Assembly (NCBI GenBank): GCA_050014395.1
Contig: JBEKDK010000004.1
Location: 16,407-80,406 of the forward strand
Length of the DNA stretch: 64,000 nt
DNA from: DASPOJ01 sp050014395
GTDB lineage: Bacteria; Acidobacteriota; Terriglobia; Acidiferrales; UBA7541
Reading direction: 5' to 3'
This document shows, piece after piece, positions 62,501-64,000 of this stretch (position 1 is the first letter of the stretch; each line of letters opens with the position of its first letter). Made by a program: the position numbers and the translations under genes. Below the pieces are notes generated by a model that worked only from the letters and a program-made list of their open reading frames with translations, made no database searches and was not told where the DNA came from.

Positions 62501-62519
62501 GCGCAGCCTTTGACCTGAG
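62501..62519. repeat. 19-bp repeat, copy 1
   Basis: GCGCAGCCTTTGACCTGAG; copy 2 at 62999-63017 differs at one base. Both lie in non-coding DNA flanking the small ORF at 62708-62890. Confidence 0.55.
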
Positions 62520-62529
62520 GGCGGCCCAT

Positions 62530-62555
62530 CCTTTGTCCGCCACGCCGGACAAAGG
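62530..62555. terminator. Hairpin after GH43 gene (first)
   Basis: CCTTTGTCCG pairs perfectly with CGGACAAAGG over 6 nt, 85 nt after the GH43 stop. Confidence 0.55.
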
Positions 62556-62589
62556 GGTGGCAAAGCGAGTGGCGGAAGCCAAAATTAGA

Positions 62590-62617
62590 ACTCGGGCGCA
62601 ACGGATTGCGCCCGAGT
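62590..62617. terminator. Hairpin after GH43 gene (second)
   Basis: ACTCGGGCGCAA pairs perfectly with TTGCGCCCGAGT over CGGA; modest T-rich sequence follows on both sides. Probably ends GH43 and the small minus-strand ORF. Confidence 0.65.
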
Positions 62618-62707
62618 CATACTCTTCTCGGAGGGGATCAACTACATCAGGGTGAGATAGTGCAGGATCCCGCTGATTCAGGTCTGTCTCTTTTGGAACA
62701 CTTCGGG

Positions 62708-62890
62708 CTAGTCTGATTCTTTGGGTTTGTTAGCCGCATCAATAAGCGCCACATATTCGGCTGACAATACGCGAATCTGTTCCGAGAGTTCCTTGTACCC
62801 AGGGCTCTCCGGTATCTCGCGCTGTAGCTCACGCCACAGCTGCTGGATACGCTTCAGTTTGGCGACGGCTGGGTCCGTGCCCTTGCCCAT
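62708..62890 (-). CDS. Small hypothetical protein, helical
   Basis: 60 residues from ATG 62890 with GGGAGG at 6 nt. 'KLKRIQQLWRELQREIPESP' and 'YKELSEQIRVLSAEYVALID' predict two helices. No family recognised. Isolated in a gene-poor stretch. Confidence 0.6.
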   Translation of the reverse strand: MGKGTDPAVAKLKRIQQLWRELQREIPESPGYKELSEQIRVLSAEYVALIDAANKPKESD

Positions 62891-62998
62891 AAGTACCTCC
62901 CAGTTCGCGGAGGCCACACCACAATCGGGTAACGCGCATCAACGAAACACAGATGAGATGACCGTGGAACGGTTTTCGATGCAGAAAATTGAGGGATG

Positions 62999-63017
62999 GC
63001 GCAGCCCTTGACCTGAG
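62999..63017. repeat. 19-bp repeat, copy 2
   Basis: GCGCAGCCCTTGACCTGAG, partner of 62501-62519. Confidence 0.55.
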
Positions 63018-63040
63018 CGTGGGCCGTGCCCTAGGCGTCC

Positions 63041-63065
63041 ATTCGAATACTTCTATTCGAATACT
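63041..63065. promoter_or_regulatory. Tandem ATTCGAATACT repeats
   Basis: Two identical 11-mers at 63041 and 63055 (14-bp step), each holding the palindrome TTCGAA, directly before a promoter-like element; operator-like. Confidence 0.45.
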
Positions 63066-63081
63066 AACTTATACGTACCTA

Positions 63082-63111
63082 TTGACTCTGAGTAACCGTC
63101 CGCGCTATACT
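63082..63111 (+). promoter_or_regulatory. Strong promoter-like element
   Basis: TTGACT (63082-63087), 18-nt spacer, TATACT (63106-63111). The only downstream gene on this strand starts at 63827, leaving a 700-nt leader or non-coding RNA. Confidence 0.55.
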
Positions 63112-63243
63112 CTGGCATGAGCTTGCCTCTCCGTCTCTCAAATCTCAAACCTCAGATCGAGGGTGCCCCATGTTCGCCCCGGCTTGTGGGGCGAACGTGG
63201 GGTCGTCGCCCGCATCGAGTCTCTCCGCCCGCTCGGCGCGCCC

Positions 63244-63343
63244 TGTGCGTTCTCCGTGCTCTCTGTGCTCTCTGTGTTAAATATCTTTCTTCTTCCGTGG
63301 TTCTCCGCGAGTCTCCGCGTTCTCTGCATCTCTGCGTTATCTT
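63244..63343. repeat. Imperfect CTCTGTG / CTCCGCG-type repeat block
   Basis: About 100 nt of degenerate short units such as TTCTCCGTG, CTCTCTGTG, TTCTCTGCATC, GTCTCCGCG around TTAAATATCTTTCTTCTTCC. Similar low-information blocks occur dispersed in many bacterial genomes. No coding evidence; the frame through it (63117-63812) looks artificial. Confidence 0.5.
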
Positions 63344-63525
63344 TAGGCCGTTGTCATTCTCCCCGCGCCGTCCCTCGACCTCGTGTTCCTGCCCAGGCAA
63401 GCCACCCATTTGCACCGATCGGCGCCAATGCTACTTGCAACTGAAACTGCCACTACAGTTGCAACTGCACGAATTTCCCAGAAGTGTTGATTATGGAGGA
63501 CTTATGTGGCACTTAAGTCCCTTTA

Positions 63526-63649
63526 AAATCAACACTTCCAAGAATCTTTGCACATTTCGCATCGCATTCATTGCAAACGACTTCAACTCTTCCAGAATCA
63601 ACACTTCCAAGAATTTGCACTCCAAGCCTCCTAGAATCAACACTTCCAA
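63526..63649. repeat. Three direct copies of AATCAACACTTCCAAGAAT
   Basis: Copies begin at 63526, 63594 and 63633; the first two continue into (CT)TTGCAC, the third is truncated to AGAATCAACACTTCCAA. An inverted near-copy (AGAAGTGTTGATT) lies at 63480-63492. The DNA is AT-richer than the rest of the window. 62891-63826 otherwise holds no recognised gene. Confidence 0.7.
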
Positions 63650-63826
63650 AAAAAGGCTAGGGGGGTGGGTTGTAGTGGAATCTCGACCCATTCCGCAATC
63701 CGCAATTTCGCGCTGGCCCAACCGCATCCCGCAGCGCGCCGTGCGTGACGCGCGGGTTTCGGAGGAGTACAATCCCACCGCGTTTTGCGGCGCACCGGGC
63801 AGCGCTTCATGAGGAGGGTTGGGCCG

Positions 63827-64000
63827 ATGACGGAGGCGATTCAGCAATCGGTGGAGTTCGCGGCTTCTCCGAAGACGCTGTACGACATGTACATGAACTC
63901 GGCGAAACATGCGAAGGCCACAGGTGCGCCGGCGAAAATCAGTCCGAAGGTTGGCGGCGCATTCACGGCATGGGGGAAATCGCTGCGCGGCAAGAATCTA
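63827..64000 (+). CDS. SRPBCC/AHSA1-type protein, cut by window end
   Basis: First 58 residues only: 'VEFAASPKTLYDMYMNSAKH' and 'ISPKVGGAFTAWGKSL' match the start of Activator-of-Hsp90-ATPase-1-like (START/SRPBCC fold) proteins, which bind hydrophobic ligands. ATG 63827 with GGAGGG 8 nt upstream; an in-frame ATG at 63809 is less well spaced. Confidence 0.7.
   Translation, partial: MTEAIQQSVEFAASPKTLYDMYMNSAKHAKATGAPAKISPKVGGAFTAWGKSLRGKNL

Noticed and set aside
63117..63812. 231-codon frame beginning 6 nt after a good promoter
   Set aside because: It translates repeat blocks, gives Leu/Cys/Ser/Arg-rich sequence with repeated 'RINTSKN', and has no recognisable domain.
1..64000. tRNA, rRNA, CRISPR arrays, insertion sequences, prophage genes
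   Set aside because: None recognised on either strand by eye; a dedicated tRNA scan could still find one.

Overview
Organism. Every gene is bacterial, GC is about 60 %, and the gene types (PilZ and DUF6600/FecR-like proteins, an eukaryotic-type Ser/Thr kinase with TPRs, many plant-polysaccharide hydrolases, PQQ-type sugar dehydrogenase, type I porins with long coiled-coil or Pro/Ala linkers) point to a soil Acidobacteriota, probably class Terriglobia. This is inferred from gene content only. I see no tRNA, rRNA, CRISPR array, prophage or insertion sequence.

Layout. 0.2-13 kb: PilZ protein, phoB-phoR, a lipocalin-like protein, a porin, a YeiH-type transporter, then a Pho-box-preceded pstSCAB-phoU operon. 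13-26 kb: DUF4424 protein, kinase, an operon FecR/DUF6600 - histidine kinase - sigma54 activator - second FecR/DUF6600, a PQQ-type dehydrogenase and a dienelactone hydrolase. 26.7-32.6 kb: sulfur assimilation (sat, TauE/SafE permease, cysH), hemD-like gene, GAF-ANTAR protein, cobA. 32.7-38 kb: two MacB-like permeases, a small secreted protein, then glnB-met8-ilvA. 38-47 kb: porin, glnA (Tyr397 present) and a complete urease operon ureABCEFGD. 47-62.5 kb: carbohydrate cluster (GH29, GH88, GH28, GH43, sugar oxidoreductases, lactonase) mixed with a type III polyketide synthase, AsmA and CAP proteins. 62.5-63.8 kb: mostly non-coding, rich in repeats. The window ends in a truncated SRPBCC/AHSA1 gene.

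Main result. Three short cysteine-rich open reading frames, none longer than 39 codons, each sit immediately before an intrinsic terminator: before sat-tauE-cysH (12 Cys as four CCC triplets, 26730-26849), before the YeiH operon (7 Cys, 8365-8460) and before the porin gene (3 Cys, 6731-6826). The sat leader shows a complete trp-like attenuator: a 10-nt segment at the start of the peptide gene (26744), its perfect complement at the end (26821), and a second copy of the first segment inside the terminator (26886). The porin leader carries almost the same terminator 20 kb away on the other strand. Two of the three leaders have predicted -10 boxes about 7-10 nt before the ATG, so they may be translated leaderless, as known for polycysteine attenuator ORFs in mycobacteria. 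I infer a cysteine-responsive attenuation regulon that ties sulfate reduction, two candidate sulfur-compound permeases and an outer-membrane porin together.

How the genes fit. The window carries nutrient-acquisition modules for P (PhoBR, Pst), S (sat, cysH, siroheme genes cobA/met8), N (PII, glutamine synthetase, urease) and C (pectin/hemicellulose debris), each with visible regulation: Pho box, Cys attenuators, PII/adenylylation site.
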